From Flavobacterium sp. UBA6195 (GTDB taxonomy: Bacteria > Bacteroidota > Bacteroidia > Flavobacteriales > Flavobacteriaceae): DNA of 52,181 bases. Within the stretch, counting starts at the first letter, position 1. Each line of letters begins with the position of its first letter. Where the stretch lies: NCBI RefSeq assembly GCF_002422095.1, contig NZ_DITB01000032.1, positions 1 to 52,181 of the forward strand. The letters run 5' to 3'. Below the pieces are notes generated by a model that saw only the letters and a program-made list of their open reading frames with translations, was not told where the DNA came from and ran no database searches. Positions 34,638 to 43,485 of this stretch are shown here, one piece after another. A program made the translations under genes and the position numbers.

Positions 34638-35456
34638 TTAATATTGCTCATTAATATTAGGAAAATCTTGACTTTTAACATCGGTAACATATTGTCCAAT
34701 GGCTCTTGTCATTTGATCATATAAATCTAAATAACGACGCAAGAATCTTGGACTAAATTCGTTATTCATACCCAACATATCGTGAATTACCAATACTTGT
34801 CCGTCAACACCACTACCAGCTCCAATTCCTATTACTGGAATAGAGATACTTTTAGCTACTTTTTCAGCTAAAGCAGCAGGAATTTTTTCTAAAACTAAGG
34901 CAAAACAACCTAATTTTTCAAGCATTTTTGCATCTTCTAATAATTTTTCGGCTTCAGCATCTTCTTTTGCTCTTACGGTATATGTTCCAAATTTATAAAT
35001 AGATTGAGGAGTTAATCCTAAATGTCCCATAACGGGAATCCCGGCATTTAATATTTTTTTAATCGAATCTTTAATTTCGCTTCCACCTTCTAATTTTACA
35101 GCATGTCCGCCACTTTCTTTCATTATTCTGATAGAAGAACGCAAAGCTTCTTTAGAATCCGATTGATAGCTTCCAAAAGGTAAATCGACAACAACCAAGG
35201 CTCTTTCACAAGCTCTAACTACACTTGAAGCATGATAAATCATTTGATCTAATGTAATTGGGAGAGTTGTTTCATGTCCTGCCATTACATTACTAGCTGA
35301 ATCTCCCACCAATATAACATCAACTCCAGCTGAATCAACAATTTTTGCCATTGTAAAATCATATGAAGTAAGCATGGAGATTTTTTCTCCATTTTCTTTC
35401 ATATCTATTAAGGTTCTTGTTGTTATTCTTTTATAATCTTTCTTTGCTACTGACAT
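34638..35456 (-). CDS. panB: 3-methyl-2-oxobutanoate hydroxymethyltransferase
   Basis: 272 residues. First committed step of pantothenate and coenzyme A synthesis: transfers a hydroxymethyl group from methylene-THF to 2-oxoisovalerate. Conserved motifs are SMLTSYDFTMAKIVD, VDVILVGDSASNVMAGHETTLP with the metal-binding aspartate, GGHAVKLEGG, PVMGHLGLTPQS and VIGIGAGSGVDGQVLVIHDMLG. No panC or panD lies nearby. It has its own -7 box and is coupled to the downstream pseudouridine synthase gene. Confidence 0.96.
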   Translation of the reverse strand: MSVAKKDYKRITTRTLIDMKENGEKISMLTSYDFTMAKIVDSAGVDVILVGDSASNVMAGHETTLPITLDQMIYHASSVVRACERALVVVDLPFGSYQSDSKEALRSSIRIMKESGGHAVKLEGGSEIKDSIKKILNAGIPVMGHLGLTPQSIYKFGTYTVRAKEDAEAEKLLEDAKMLEKLGCFALVLEKIPAALAEKVAKSISIPVIGIGAGSGVDGQVLVIHDMLGMNNEFSPRFLRRYLDLYDQMTRAIGQYVTDVKSQDFPNINEQY

Positions 35457-35476
35457 GTTTTATCGTATTTGAATCA

Positions 35477-35484
35477 CAAAGGTA
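35477..35484 (-). promoter_or_regulatory. -7 box of panB
   Basis: TACCTTTG on the minus strand fits TAnnTTTG, 20 nt before the panB ATG. No clear -33 TTTG. Confidence 0.55.
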
Positions 35485-35585
35485 GTAAATGTTATTTTCT
35501 TTTTTAAAAAGCTTAAAAATATTTATCAAATATTAAATTAATGTTAAATAATGTTTTAATTTAGTGCCGTTTTAAAAATTAAAAA

Positions 35586-36872
35586 ATGATCCCAATATTA
35601 CTCTTAGTTGCAATTCTTGGCTATTTGTCAGTTATTTTAGAATCTCCTATTCGAATAAACAAAACTATTACAGCATTACTTACCGGAACAGTTTGTTGGG
35701 TTGTTATTGCTATTTACAGCCATGACGATCAACATTTAGTTACTGAAAAATTAATGGAATATTTTGGTGAGATTTCTGGTTTGTTGATTTTTCTTATGGG
35801 AGCCATGACTATAGTAGAATTAGTGGATCTTCACAAAGGATTTACTGTTATAACAAGTAGAATTAGAACAACATCTGTTTTTAAATTGTTATGGATAGTT
35901 GCATTTATTACCTTCTTTTTGTCTTCATTGCTTGACAATTTAGCCACTGCAATTATTATGGTTACTTTGTTAAGAAAATTAATGCCAAAAGGTGAGATAA
36001 GAATGATTTTATCAGGTATTGTTGTAATAGCAGCTAATGCTGGGGGAGCTTTTAGTCCAATTGGAGATGTAACAACAACTTTATTATGGATAGGTGGACA
36101 AGTAAGTGCTTTTGGAATAGTTAAAATCTTAATCTTACCTTCAATCATGGTTTTATTAGTTCCTGTTATTATTGCAGGTTTTAGAATGAAAGGTTTTGCA
36201 GTCCTTAGAGCACAAGTATCCATGGCGCAGGTAAGACAAGAAGAAAAAATGCGAGGTAGTATGAGTGTTTTTATTGCAGGTGTTTTAGGTTTAGTAATGG
36301 TGCCAGTAATAAAAGCCATAACTGGATTACCTCCTTTTATAGGAGTTTTAATTTCGCTATCTATGGTGTCTTTAGTTTCAATTGTTTACCATAGAAATAA
36401 GTCTCAGGAAGAAAAAGACAAGTTTTCAGTAGCTTATGCATTAACTAAGGTAGATATTAGTTCGATTCTTTATTTTATGGGAATATTATTAATGGTTTTT
36501 GCTTTACAAGAAGTTGGAATTTTAAAAGAAATGGCTAATTTCCTAATCACAAACTTACCTAATACAGATTCAATGATTGTTGCTATTGGTGTTTTATCAT
36601 CAATTGTTGATAACGGAAGTTTAGTAGCAGCAACACAAGGAATGTTTTCTTTGGCAGACTATCCAATAGATAATTCTTTATGGGAATTTATCGCTTTATG
36701 TGCTGGAACAGGCGGAAGTATGTTAGTAATTGGTTCTGCAGCGGGTATTGCTGTTATGGAAAAAGAAAAAATAACTTTTATGTGGTACCTCAAGAAAATT
36801 ACTCCATTAGCAGTTATAGGTTATATAGCTGGAATTGTAACCTATTTAATACAGGTAATGATAATACACTAA
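35586..36872 (+). CDS. nhaD: Na+/H+ antiporter, NhaD family
   Basis: 428 residues with ten or more membrane helices. Exports sodium in exchange for protons. Characteristic segments are LLIFLMGAMTIVELVDLHKGF, FLSSLLDNLATAIIMVTLLRK and NAGGAFSPIGDVTTTLLWIGG; GVLSSIVDNGSLVAATQGM is the equivalent in the second half. It is the second sodium antiporter in the window, beside NhaC, though of a different family. The small NTF2-like gene follows after 10 nt and is probably co-transcribed. Confidence 0.9.
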   Translation: MIPILLLVAILGYLSVILESPIRINKTITALLTGTVCWVVIAIYSHDDQHLVTEKLMEYFGEISGLLIFLMGAMTIVELVDLHKGFTVITSRIRTTSVFKLLWIVAFITFFLSSLLDNLATAIIMVTLLRKLMPKGEIRMILSGIVVIAANAGGAFSPIGDVTTTLLWIGGQVSAFGIVKILILPSIMVLLVPVIIAGFRMKGFAVLRAQVSMAQVRQEEKMRGSMSVFIAGVLGLVMVPVIKAITGLPPFIGVLISLSMVSLVSIVYHRNKSQEEKDKFSVAYALTKVDISSILYFMGILLMVFALQEVGILKEMANFLITNLPNTDSMIVAIGVLSSIVDNGSLVAATQGMFSLADYPIDNSLWEFIALCAGTGGSMLVIGSAAGIAVMEKEKITFMWYLKKITPLAVIGYIAGIVTYLIQVMIIH

Positions 36873-36882
36873 TTATTATATT

Positions 36883-37317
36883 ATGAATAGTAACTACATT
36901 TTAGCACTATTAATATTTTTTAATATATCATTTGCTCAGGAAGCTAACCCTAAGAAAACTGTTGATGACTTTTTTATTGCCTTTCATGCTAAAGATACTA
37001 CTGCTTTAAAACAATTGTGTCATAATGATATTGTTATGAAAACAATTGCTAATACAAAGGAAGGAAATAAATTAGTTGAGGAAAAGTTTAATGATTTTTT
37101 AAATTCAATAGCCAATATTCCTAGTAACGTAAAAGTTTTTGAAAAGTTGATTGATTATAAAATTGAAATTGACGGTAACTTAGCGCATGTATGGACACCT
37201 TATGAATTTTATGTTAATGATAATCTAAGTCACATTGGGGCCAATGCTTTTACCTTGTACAATGACAATGGAAAATGGCAAATTATTCATTTAATTGATA
37301 CGAGAAGAAAGAAATAA
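36883..37317 (+). CDS. Exported NTF2-like protein
   Basis: 144 residues with a signal peptide (MNSNYILALLIFFNISFAQ). The rest fits an NTF2/SnoaL-like cone fold: PKKTVDDFFIAFHAKDTTAL at the start and ANAFTLYNDNGKWQIIHLIDT at the end are typical. Such domains act as small enzymes or ligand binders, and no catalytic residues can be assigned. It lies 10 nt after nhaD. Its 3' end overlaps the convergent DUF2809 gene by 27 nt. Confidence 0.75.
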   Translation: MNSNYILALLIFFNISFAQEANPKKTVDDFFIAFHAKDTTALKQLCHNDIVMKTIANTKEGNKLVEEKFNDFLNSIANIPSNVKVFEKLIDYKIEIDGNLAHVWTPYEFYVNDNLSHIGANAFTLYNDNGKWQIIHLIDTRRKK

Positions 37318-37677
37318 TTTGTCGAGATAATAAGCCATCAAAGTTCCCACTACATAACAAAGTAAATCAATCCAAAGAAAACCTTCACCTAAAATGTAAT
37401 GTCCTAAAGTAGTTTTCCGAATGGCAATTAACCAATCAATTTGAACCAATTGTAAGATTTCGATACCAAAGCAAAAAAGTAAACTCAATAGGAGTGAGGT
37501 TGATTTTTTCGAATCCATAATTAAAAATCGAAACCCAAAATAAATCAAAACAGCATACAAAATATCTCCAATAAACAATGGAATGTCATTGATTTTTCGA
37601 GACAAAATCCCTAAAATCAATGTTATAGTTAGTGCTGATAAATAATATAATCTATTGTTTTTCAATGTCTTTAACAA
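37291..37677 (-). CDS. DUF2809 membrane protein
   Basis: 128 residues with four hydrophobic helices. IPLFIGDILYAVLIYFGFRF and FCFGIEILQLVQIDWL followed by GHYILGEGFLWIDLLCYVVG are the recurring elements of DUF2809 (PF10990). Function unknown. It starts within the last 7 nt of the SH3-domain gene, so it is probably translated from the same mRNA, and its end overlaps the convergent NTF2-like gene. Confidence 0.82.
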   Translation of the reverse strand: MLKTLKNNRLYYLSALTITLILGILSRKINDIPLFIGDILYAVLIYFGFRFLIMDSKKSTSLLLSLLFCFGIEILQLVQIDWLIAIRKTTLGHYILGEGFLWIDLLCYVVGTLMAYYLDKLFLSSRIN

Positions 37678-38876
37678 TAATAATTTATTTCGATTGAATG
37701 TAAAACACCTTCTTTAAAATAAATAGAGTAAAAACCTGAATCAAAAGAGATATTATAAAAATGAGGATTCTTAAAGCTATATTCTAAATATTGACCATAC
37801 TTCAAAATGAAATCTTTTTCAGAAATTTGTTGACTAAATATTGATTTTGAATCAAAATAAAATTTAGTATTGGGTTTAAAAAAGATTTCTATCAATTCGG
37901 CTTTGTTATTTTCTTGATCTACACTAATAATAAAATCAGAATAATGGTATAAAACATTTGACAAATAAATGCCACACTCATCTTCAACATTCTCTATTTT
38001 TGATGGTTTGCCAAATTTTTTCAGCAAATCTGTAAATGAAATCTCGGTATTGTTAAACTTAAAACCATAGATTTCAAAATAGGATGATTGTATTTTTTCT
38101 TGTAGTAGTTTAAAGTTTAAATCTGTATGTAATCCTATATTTTTAGCAATTAAGATATTAAACTCTGTATCCTTAATTAATTTTTCATCATTTAATTGTT
38201 TGGCTACTTCTAGGTATCGTTCTAAAGCATGCAATTCATTAACATCACCGCTGTTCCAAGTTAATTCTACTAAACGTTCTCCAATGGTTTTTCTATTCGC
38301 AACATCAGTTTTTGGTAGTTTATCAAATTGTGCCAATAAATCTTCATAAACAGGTCGTTTCCCTAGATATTTTGCTAAAACAAATTTTGCCGCATTTGGT
38401 TCAAATCCATATCCAATATTAACCCATTCTTCTTTATTTAAAGGAAAATAACTAACCGAAACCGCATCACCATTAGTCAGAATTTCTCTTACAGAAGCCA
38501 ATTTATCAGGTTTACTTCTAGCTTTTAAACCAGCTACGGTAACAAATAAATGATTGCCACCATAATAAGCATCACCACCTTTAATTATTGGGTTAGAAGG
38601 ATCTTCAATAATTTTATCGTTTCCATTCAAAGTAGTCCGAATAAACTCTTTTTTTACAAAACCAATGGTGAAATTATCGGATTGTACTTTGAGCCAACCA
38701 TTTTTCAAATCTTCAATGATTTTTATTTCAGCTCCGTATCTAAAATAACCGTAAAATTTACTTTCTATAGATGGTTTTTCAAATAATTTGGTATCATTAA
38801 TAATCCAATATCTGTCTTGAGCAATTGAATAGACACTCGTAAATAGAAAGGAATAGATAAAAATTAATTTTTTCAT
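37671..38876 (-). CDS. Exported SH3-domain protein
   Basis: 401 residues with a signal peptide (MKKLIFIYSFLFTSVYSIAQ). Two bacterial SH3-like modules are likely: one at about 25-85 (TKLFEKPSIESKFYGYFRYG, WLKVQ) and one at about 108-165 (VTVAGLKARSKPDKLASVRE). Bacterial SH3 domains often bind cell-wall peptides, but no catalytic domain is evident. The C-terminal half is of unknown type. It starts 3 nt after the sdaA stop, so it is probably in an operon with sdaA and the DUF2809 gene. Confidence 0.72.
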   Translation of the reverse strand: MKKLIFIYSFLFTSVYSIAQDRYWIINDTKLFEKPSIESKFYGYFRYGAEIKIIEDLKNGWLKVQSDNFTIGFVKKEFIRTTLNGNDKIIEDPSNPIIKGGDAYYGGNHLFVTVAGLKARSKPDKLASVREILTNGDAVSVSYFPLNKEEWVNIGYGFEPNAAKFVLAKYLGKRPVYEDLLAQFDKLPKTDVANRKTIGERLVELTWNSGDVNELHALERYLEVAKQLNDEKLIKDTEFNILIAKNIGLHTDLNFKLLQEKIQSSYFEIYGFKFNNTEISFTDLLKKFGKPSKIENVEDECGIYLSNVLYHYSDFIISVDQENNKAELIEIFFKPNTKFYFDSKSIFSQQISEKDFILKYGQYLEYSFKNPHFYNISFDSGFYSIYFKEGVLHSIEINYYC

Positions 38877-38879
38877 ATA

Positions 38880-40292
38880 TTAACAATCCGCTAATCCAAC
38901 CGCAACCGCTAATCCACCTTCTGAAGTTTCTTTGTATTTGGTATTCATGTCTTTAGCCGTTTCCCACATCGTATTAATCACTTTATCTAAAGGCACTTTT
39001 GCATGAAGCGCATCGGTTTCTAAAGCTAATTCGGCTGCATTAATAGCTTTAATCGCACCCATGGTATTTCTTTCAATACATGGAACTTGAACCAAACCAC
39101 CAATAGGATCACAAGTTAATCCTAAGTGATGTTCCATGGCAATTTCGGCAGCCATTGTAACTTGAGCAGGAGTTCCGCCCATCAATTCGCACAATGCCGC
39201 TGCTGCCATAGCACTCGAAACACCAATTTCCGCCTGACAACCACCCATAGCTGCTGAAATAGTTGCTCCTTTTTTAAAGATAGAGCCAATTTCGCCCGCC
39301 ACCATTAAAAATTGCTTGATTTCTTTTTCTCCAGCTTCGTGATTTTCGATTACCAAATAATACATCAAAACGGCTGGAATTACTCCCGCACTTCCGTTAG
39401 TAGGTGCTGTAACTACTCGGCCTAACGAAGCATTTACTTCATTTACTGCCAAAGCAAAACAACTTACCCATTTTAAAATCTGACGAAATTTAACTTCGGT
39501 TTGTCTGATGATTTGTAACCATGAATAGGGATCTTCATATGGTAAAACCCCAATTAAGTTTTTGTGCATGTCATATGCTCTTCGCTTTACATTTAAACCA
39601 CCTGGGAGAATTCCTTCTGAATGACAACCAATGTACATACATTCTAACATGGTATCCCAAATGCGAAGTAATTCGTTGTGAATTTCTTCTTCGCTTCGCA
39701 TGGTTTTTTCGTTTTCGTAAACGATTTCAGAAATCTTCTTTTTTTCTTGAGCACAAAAAGCTAAAAGTTCATCTGCTTTTTCAATGGGAAACGGAAAAGA
39801 ATGTAATATTTCATCTTTGTGATGGTCCTCTTTTTCTTTTACCACAAATCCACCACCAATGGAGTAGAAGGTTTCGGAATACGTTTCGGTATCGGTTTTT
39901 GCTGTAAAAGTTAGTCCGTTAGCATGAAATGGTAGAAAGTTTCTATTGAAAACAATATCGGTTTCAAAACAAAACGGAATGATTTCATTGCCTAAGAAAA
40001 TTTCTTTCTTGTTTTTTATTGCAGAAATAATCACATCTATACTTTCTACTGGAATGTATTCTGGATCAGCACCACTTAAACCTAACATAACGGCTAAATC
40101 TGTAGCATGACCTTTACCAGTTAATGATAAAGAGCCATATAAATCCACTTTGATACTAATTATTGTATCTATTAGATTGCGATTGCGCAATTCTTTTAAA
40201 AATTGTTCGGCAGCACGCCATGGTCCAAGAGTGTGAGAACTCGAAGGTCCAACACCAATCTTTAACATATCAAAAACAGAAATACATTCCAT
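38880..40292 (-). CDS. sdaA: L-serine ammonia-lyase, single-chain iron-sulfur type
   Basis: 470 residues from the ATG at 40292. A longer reading to 40346 is rejected because the promoter -7 box (40312-40319) lies inside it. Deaminates L-serine to pyruvate and ammonia. The N-terminal beta domain begins ECISVFDMLKIGVGPSSSHTLGPW, and the alpha domain carries the 4Fe-4S cysteines in MGGCQAEIG, LTCDPIGGLVQVPC and nearby. GRVVTAPTNGSAGVIPAVL and KGATISAAMGG are catalytic-domain motifs. Two domains in one chain is the usual proteobacterial and Bacteroidota form. Confidence 0.95.
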   Translation of the reverse strand: MECISVFDMLKIGVGPSSSHTLGPWRAAEQFLKELRNRNLIDTIISIKVDLYGSLSLTGKGHATDLAVMLGLSGADPEYIPVESIDVIISAIKNKKEIFLGNEIIPFCFETDIVFNRNFLPFHANGLTFTAKTDTETYSETFYSIGGGFVVKEKEDHHKDEILHSFPFPIEKADELLAFCAQEKKKISEIVYENEKTMRSEEEIHNELLRIWDTMLECMYIGCHSEGILPGGLNVKRRAYDMHKNLIGVLPYEDPYSWLQIIRQTEVKFRQILKWVSCFALAVNEVNASLGRVVTAPTNGSAGVIPAVLMYYLVIENHEAGEKEIKQFLMVAGEIGSIFKKGATISAAMGGCQAEIGVSSAMAAAALCELMGGTPAQVTMAAEIAMEHHLGLTCDPIGGLVQVPCIERNTMGAIKAINAAELALETDALHAKVPLDKVINTMWETAKDMNTKYKETSEGGLAVAVGLADC

Positions 40293-40311
40293 AAATAGTT
40301 CTTTAGTATAG

Positions 40312-40343
40312 CAAAGATAGTTTTTAAAATTGAAATTATGCAA
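40312..40343 (-). promoter_or_regulatory. sdaA promoter
   Basis: TATCTTTG (40312-40319) fits TAnnTTTG, with TTGC (40340-40343) 20 nt upstream on the minus strand. The transcript would start near 40305, which settles the sdaA start at 40292. Confidence 0.6.
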
Positions 40344-40399
40344 CACGTAAAACAGTTCAATTGTTACAAATCTTTTGAATTAATAACATAAAATTGGGA

Positions 40400-40428
40400 T
40401 TTGATTTCCTTCTTTTTTAGTTCTTTTG
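40400..40428 (+). promoter_or_regulatory. rarD promoter candidate
   Basis: TTTG (40400-40403), 17 nt, then TTCTTTTG (40421-40428), one base off TAnnTTTG. It lies 12 nt before the ATG at 40441, implying a very short or no leader. Confidence 0.4.
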
Positions 40429-40440
40429 CAAAAAAAAGTA

Positions 40441-41340
40441 ATGCCAATAAATAAGTATTTTTTAGCTGCACTATCTGCCTTTATTATTTGGGGATTTTTC
40501 AGTTTGGCTTTGAAGCCTTTAACAGATTATGCTTCACTAGATATTTTATTCTTCCGAGTTTTTATTGCTACGGCTTTCTTATTGGGAATTAATTTATTTT
40601 TTAGAAAATCAGTGGTTATTGAAGCGAAGAAAACGTTCAATGAACTTTCCAAGAAAAAACAAAAATCAGCTGTTATCATGACGATTGTTGGCGGACTTTT
40701 GCTTGTATTAAATTGGTTTTTATTCATTTATGCGGTGAATCATGTGAGTTTGCAATCGGCATCTTTCGCGTATATTATTTGTCCCATTCTAACTACAGTT
40801 TTAGCTTTTATATTATTAAAAGAAAGAATAGATGTTTGGCAATGGATAGCAGTAGGATTATGCGTAATTAGTTGTTTGATATTATCTTATGGGAATTTCA
40901 AAGATTTAATTTATAGTGTGATAATTGCTTTAAGTTTCGGATTTTATTTGGTTTCTCAAAGAAAGAATAGCGATTTTGATAAATTCTTGATATTGACCGT
41001 TCAAATGGTAATTTCTTCAGCTATTTTATTACCGTTTTATCCCAGTTATGGTGGAGCAGTTCCAACCGAATTTTTGTTTTATTCGCTACTTTTAATCATT
41101 GTAATTGTCTTCACGATTATTCCTTTATTCCTGAATTTGTATGCATTGAAAGGATTAAATTCTTCTACTGTTGGGATTTTAATGTACACCAACCCATTGA
41201 TTCATTTCTTTTTAGCCATTTTCTATTTCAAAGAATCGGTTTCGGTTGCCCAAATTGTTTCTTATTCCTTGATTTTGATTTCTATCGTGGTTTTTAACCT
41301 GACGAATTTTAAAAATCTAAGACAGAATCGAGTGAAATAA
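40441..41340 (+). CDS. rarD: RarD-like EamA-family transporter
   Basis: 299 residues from the ATG at 40441; a TTG five codons upstream is unlikely because it overlaps the probable promoter. Ten membrane helices in two EamA repeats. The start NKYFLAALSAFIIWGFFSLALK and the middle VLNWFLFIYAVNHVSLQSASFAYIIC (conserved N-W and A-S-L-G/Y-Y positions) are typical of RarD, an exporter or importer of unknown substrate in the drug/metabolite superfamily. Monocistronic. Confidence 0.83.
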   Translation: MPINKYFLAALSAFIIWGFFSLALKPLTDYASLDILFFRVFIATAFLLGINLFFRKSVVIEAKKTFNELSKKKQKSAVIMTIVGGLLLVLNWFLFIYAVNHVSLQSASFAYIICPILTTVLAFILLKERIDVWQWIAVGLCVISCLILSYGNFKDLIYSVIIALSFGFYLVSQRKNSDFDKFLILTVQMVISSAILLPFYPSYGGAVPTEFLFYSLLLIIVIVFTIIPLFLNLYALKGLNSSTVGILMYTNPLIHFFLAIFYFKESVSVAQIVSYSLILISIVVFNLTNFKNLRQNRVK

Positions 41341-41356
41341 TCACAACAAAACGACA

Positions 41357-41398
41357 TTTTGTCAGTTCAAAAAACCTGACAAAAGCTGTTTTCTGTCA
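41357..41398 (+). promoter_or_regulatory. TGTCA/TGACA repeats upstream of dnaK
   Basis: TTTTGTCAG (41357-41365) is perfectly inverted as CTGACAAAA (41376-41384) around 10 nt, and a third TGTCA lies at 41394-41398. GACA-TTT-TGTC (41353-41363) is a smaller palindrome inside. A weak -7-like TATTTTTC follows at 41407. This may be a heat-shock operator or alternative promoter. A terminator for rarD is less likely because no T-run follows the hairpin. Confidence 0.5.
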
Positions 41399-41484
41399 AA
41401 TTTATATATTTTTCGTTATGGCACAATCATTGAATTAAAGTCATCGAGTTTAAAATTGAAATTTAAAATCTAACAAGTATAAAA

Positions 41485-43371
41485 ATGAGCAAAATTATTG
41501 GAATCGACTTAGGAACAACCAACTCATGTGTGGCTGTAATGGAAGGTGGAGAACCTGTTGTAATTGCAAACGCAGAGGGAAAAAGAACAACGCCATCTGT
41601 TATTGCATTTGTAGAAGGTGGAGAAATTAAAGTTGGAGATCCGGCAAAAAGACAAGCAGTAACTAACCCAACAAAAACGATTGCTTCGGTAAAACGTTTT
41701 ATGGGTAACAAGTATACTGAAAGTGCAAAAGAAGCTTCAACAGTAGCTTACAAAGTGGTAAAAGGAGACAACGATACACCTCGTGTTGATATCGATGGTC
41801 GTTTATATACACCACAAGAATTGTCTGCAATGACACTTCAAAAAATGAAAAAAACAGCTGAAGATTATTTAGGTCATTCAGTTTCTGAAGCAGTTATTAC
41901 TGTTCCAGCTTACTTTAACGATGCGCAACGTCAAGCTACAAAAGAAGCAGGTGAAATTGCAGGTTTAAAAGTAATGCGTATTATAAATGAGCCAACAGCA
42001 GCAGCTTTAGCTTATGGATTAGACAAACAAGGTAAAGACCAAAAAATTGCTGTTTACGATTTAGGTGGAGGTACTTTTGATATTTCTATCTTAGAATTAG
42101 GAGATGGCGTTTTTGAAGTATTATCTACAAACGGAGATACACACTTAGGTGGAGATGATTTTGACCAAGTAATTATTGATTGGTTAGCTAACGATTTCAA
42201 TGCTGCTGAAGGTGTTGATTTACGTAAAGATCCAATGGCATTACAACGTTTAAAAGAAGCAGCTGAGAAAGCTAAAATTGAATTATCAGCTTCTGCTCAA
42301 ACAGAAATCAACTTACCATACGTAACCGCTACGGCTTCTGGACCAAAACACTTAGTACAAACATTAACAAGAGCTAAATTTGAACAATTAGCAGAAACTT
42401 TAGTAAAACGTTCTATGGAACCAGTTGCTAAAGCATTAAAAGATGCTGGTTTATCCGTTTCTGATATTGATGAGGTAATCTTAGTTGGAGGTTCAACTCG
42501 TATTCCTGTTATCCAAGAGCAAGTGGAGAAATTCTTTGGTAAAAAACCATCAAAAGGAGTTAATCCAGATGAAGTTGTAGCTATTGGTGCTGCTATTCAA
42601 GGTGGAGTTTTAACTGGAGATGTTAAAGATGTATTGTTATTAGACGTTACACCGCTTTCATTAGGTATTGAAACTATGGGAAGTGTAATGACAAAATTAA
42701 TCGAAGCTAATACGACTATCCCAACAAGAAAATCACAAGTTTTCTCTACAGCAGCAGATAACCAACCATCGGTAGAAATCCACGTATTACAGGGAGAAAG
42801 ACCAATGGCAAATGATAACAAAACAATTGGTCGTTTCCATTTAGATGGTATTCCACCAGCACCAAGAGGCGTTCCTCAAATTGAAGTAACTTTCGATATT
42901 GATGCGAATGGTATCATCAAAGTTTCTGCTACAGATAAAGGAACAGGAAAATCACATGATATTCGTATCGAAGCTTCTTCAGGATTAACTCCAGAAGAAA
43001 TCGAGAAAATGAAAAAAGATGCTGAAATGAATGCTGAAGCAGATCGTTTAGCAAAAGAAAAAGCAGATAAATTAAACGAAGCGGATTCAATGATTTTCCA
43101 AACAGAGAAACAATTAGGAGAGTTTGGAGATAAATTATCTGATGCTAACAAAGGAGCTATCGAAAGTGCTTTAAATGAATTAAAAGCAGCTTACGAAACT
43201 AAAGATATAGCAACGATTACACCAGCTTTGGATAAAATCAATGAAGCTTGGAAAAATGCATCAGAAGAAATGTACAAAGCACAAGCTGATGGTGGAGCTG
43301 CACAAGCAGAACCTCAAGCAAACGCTTCTGGAGATCAAACGCAAGATGTAGATTTCGAAGAAGTGAAGTAA
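41485..43371 (+). CDS. dnaK: Chaperone DnaK (Hsp70)
   Basis: 628 residues, cytosolic. The ATPase domain has IIGIDLGTTNSCVAVMEGG, AVYDLGGGTFDISILEL and VILVGGSTRIPVIQ; VLLLDVTPLSLGIET is the interdomain linker and start of the substrate domain. The C-terminal lid is followed by the flexible, acidic tail ending DVDFEEVK. Folds nascent and stress-damaged proteins with DnaJ and GrpE, whose genes are not in this window. An unusual set of TGTCA/TGACA repeats lies upstream and a terminator follows, so the gene is monocistronic. Confidence 0.98.
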   Translation: MSKIIGIDLGTTNSCVAVMEGGEPVVIANAEGKRTTPSVIAFVEGGEIKVGDPAKRQAVTNPTKTIASVKRFMGNKYTESAKEASTVAYKVVKGDNDTPRVDIDGRLYTPQELSAMTLQKMKKTAEDYLGHSVSEAVITVPAYFNDAQRQATKEAGEIAGLKVMRIINEPTAAALAYGLDKQGKDQKIAVYDLGGGTFDISILELGDGVFEVLSTNGDTHLGGDDFDQVIIDWLANDFNAAEGVDLRKDPMALQRLKEAAEKAKIELSASAQTEINLPYVTATASGPKHLVQTLTRAKFEQLAETLVKRSMEPVAKALKDAGLSVSDIDEVILVGGSTRIPVIQEQVEKFFGKKPSKGVNPDEVVAIGAAIQGGVLTGDVKDVLLLDVTPLSLGIETMGSVMTKLIEANTTIPTRKSQVFSTAADNQPSVEIHVLQGERPMANDNKTIGRFHLDGIPPAPRGVPQIEVTFDIDANGIIKVSATDKGTGKSHDIRIEASSGLTPEEIEKMKKDAEMNAEADRLAKEKADKLNEADSMIFQTEKQLGEFGDKLSDANKGAIESALNELKAAYETKDIATITPALDKINEAWKNASEEMYKAQADGGAAQAEPQANASGDQTQDVDFEEVK

Positions 43372-43394
43372 TTTTCAAATCGAAAATAAATATA

Positions 43395-43424
43395 AAACCG
43401 AATCAGCAATGATTCGGTTTTTTT
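43395..43424 (+). terminator. dnaK terminator
   Basis: AAACCGAATCA pairs perfectly with TGATTCGGTTT around a GCAA tetraloop and runs into T residues. Confidence 0.92.
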
Positions 43425-43485
43425 ATTTAACATAGTTCGTTTTAATTTTTTTGTATATTGGTAACCTAATTAACAACCTACTATT

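Noticed and set aside
35831..36319. Minus-strand open frame of 162 codons opposite nhaD
   Set aside because: Shadow of a membrane protein gene; no start signal or family match.
38396..38407. tRNA T-arm-like GGTTCAAATCC
   Set aside because: It lies inside the SH3-domain coding region, with no acceptor or anticodon stem around it.
41357..41384. Terminator of rarD
   Set aside because: The inverted repeat has no T-run after it and is associated with further TGTCA words near dnaK, so a regulatory role fits better.
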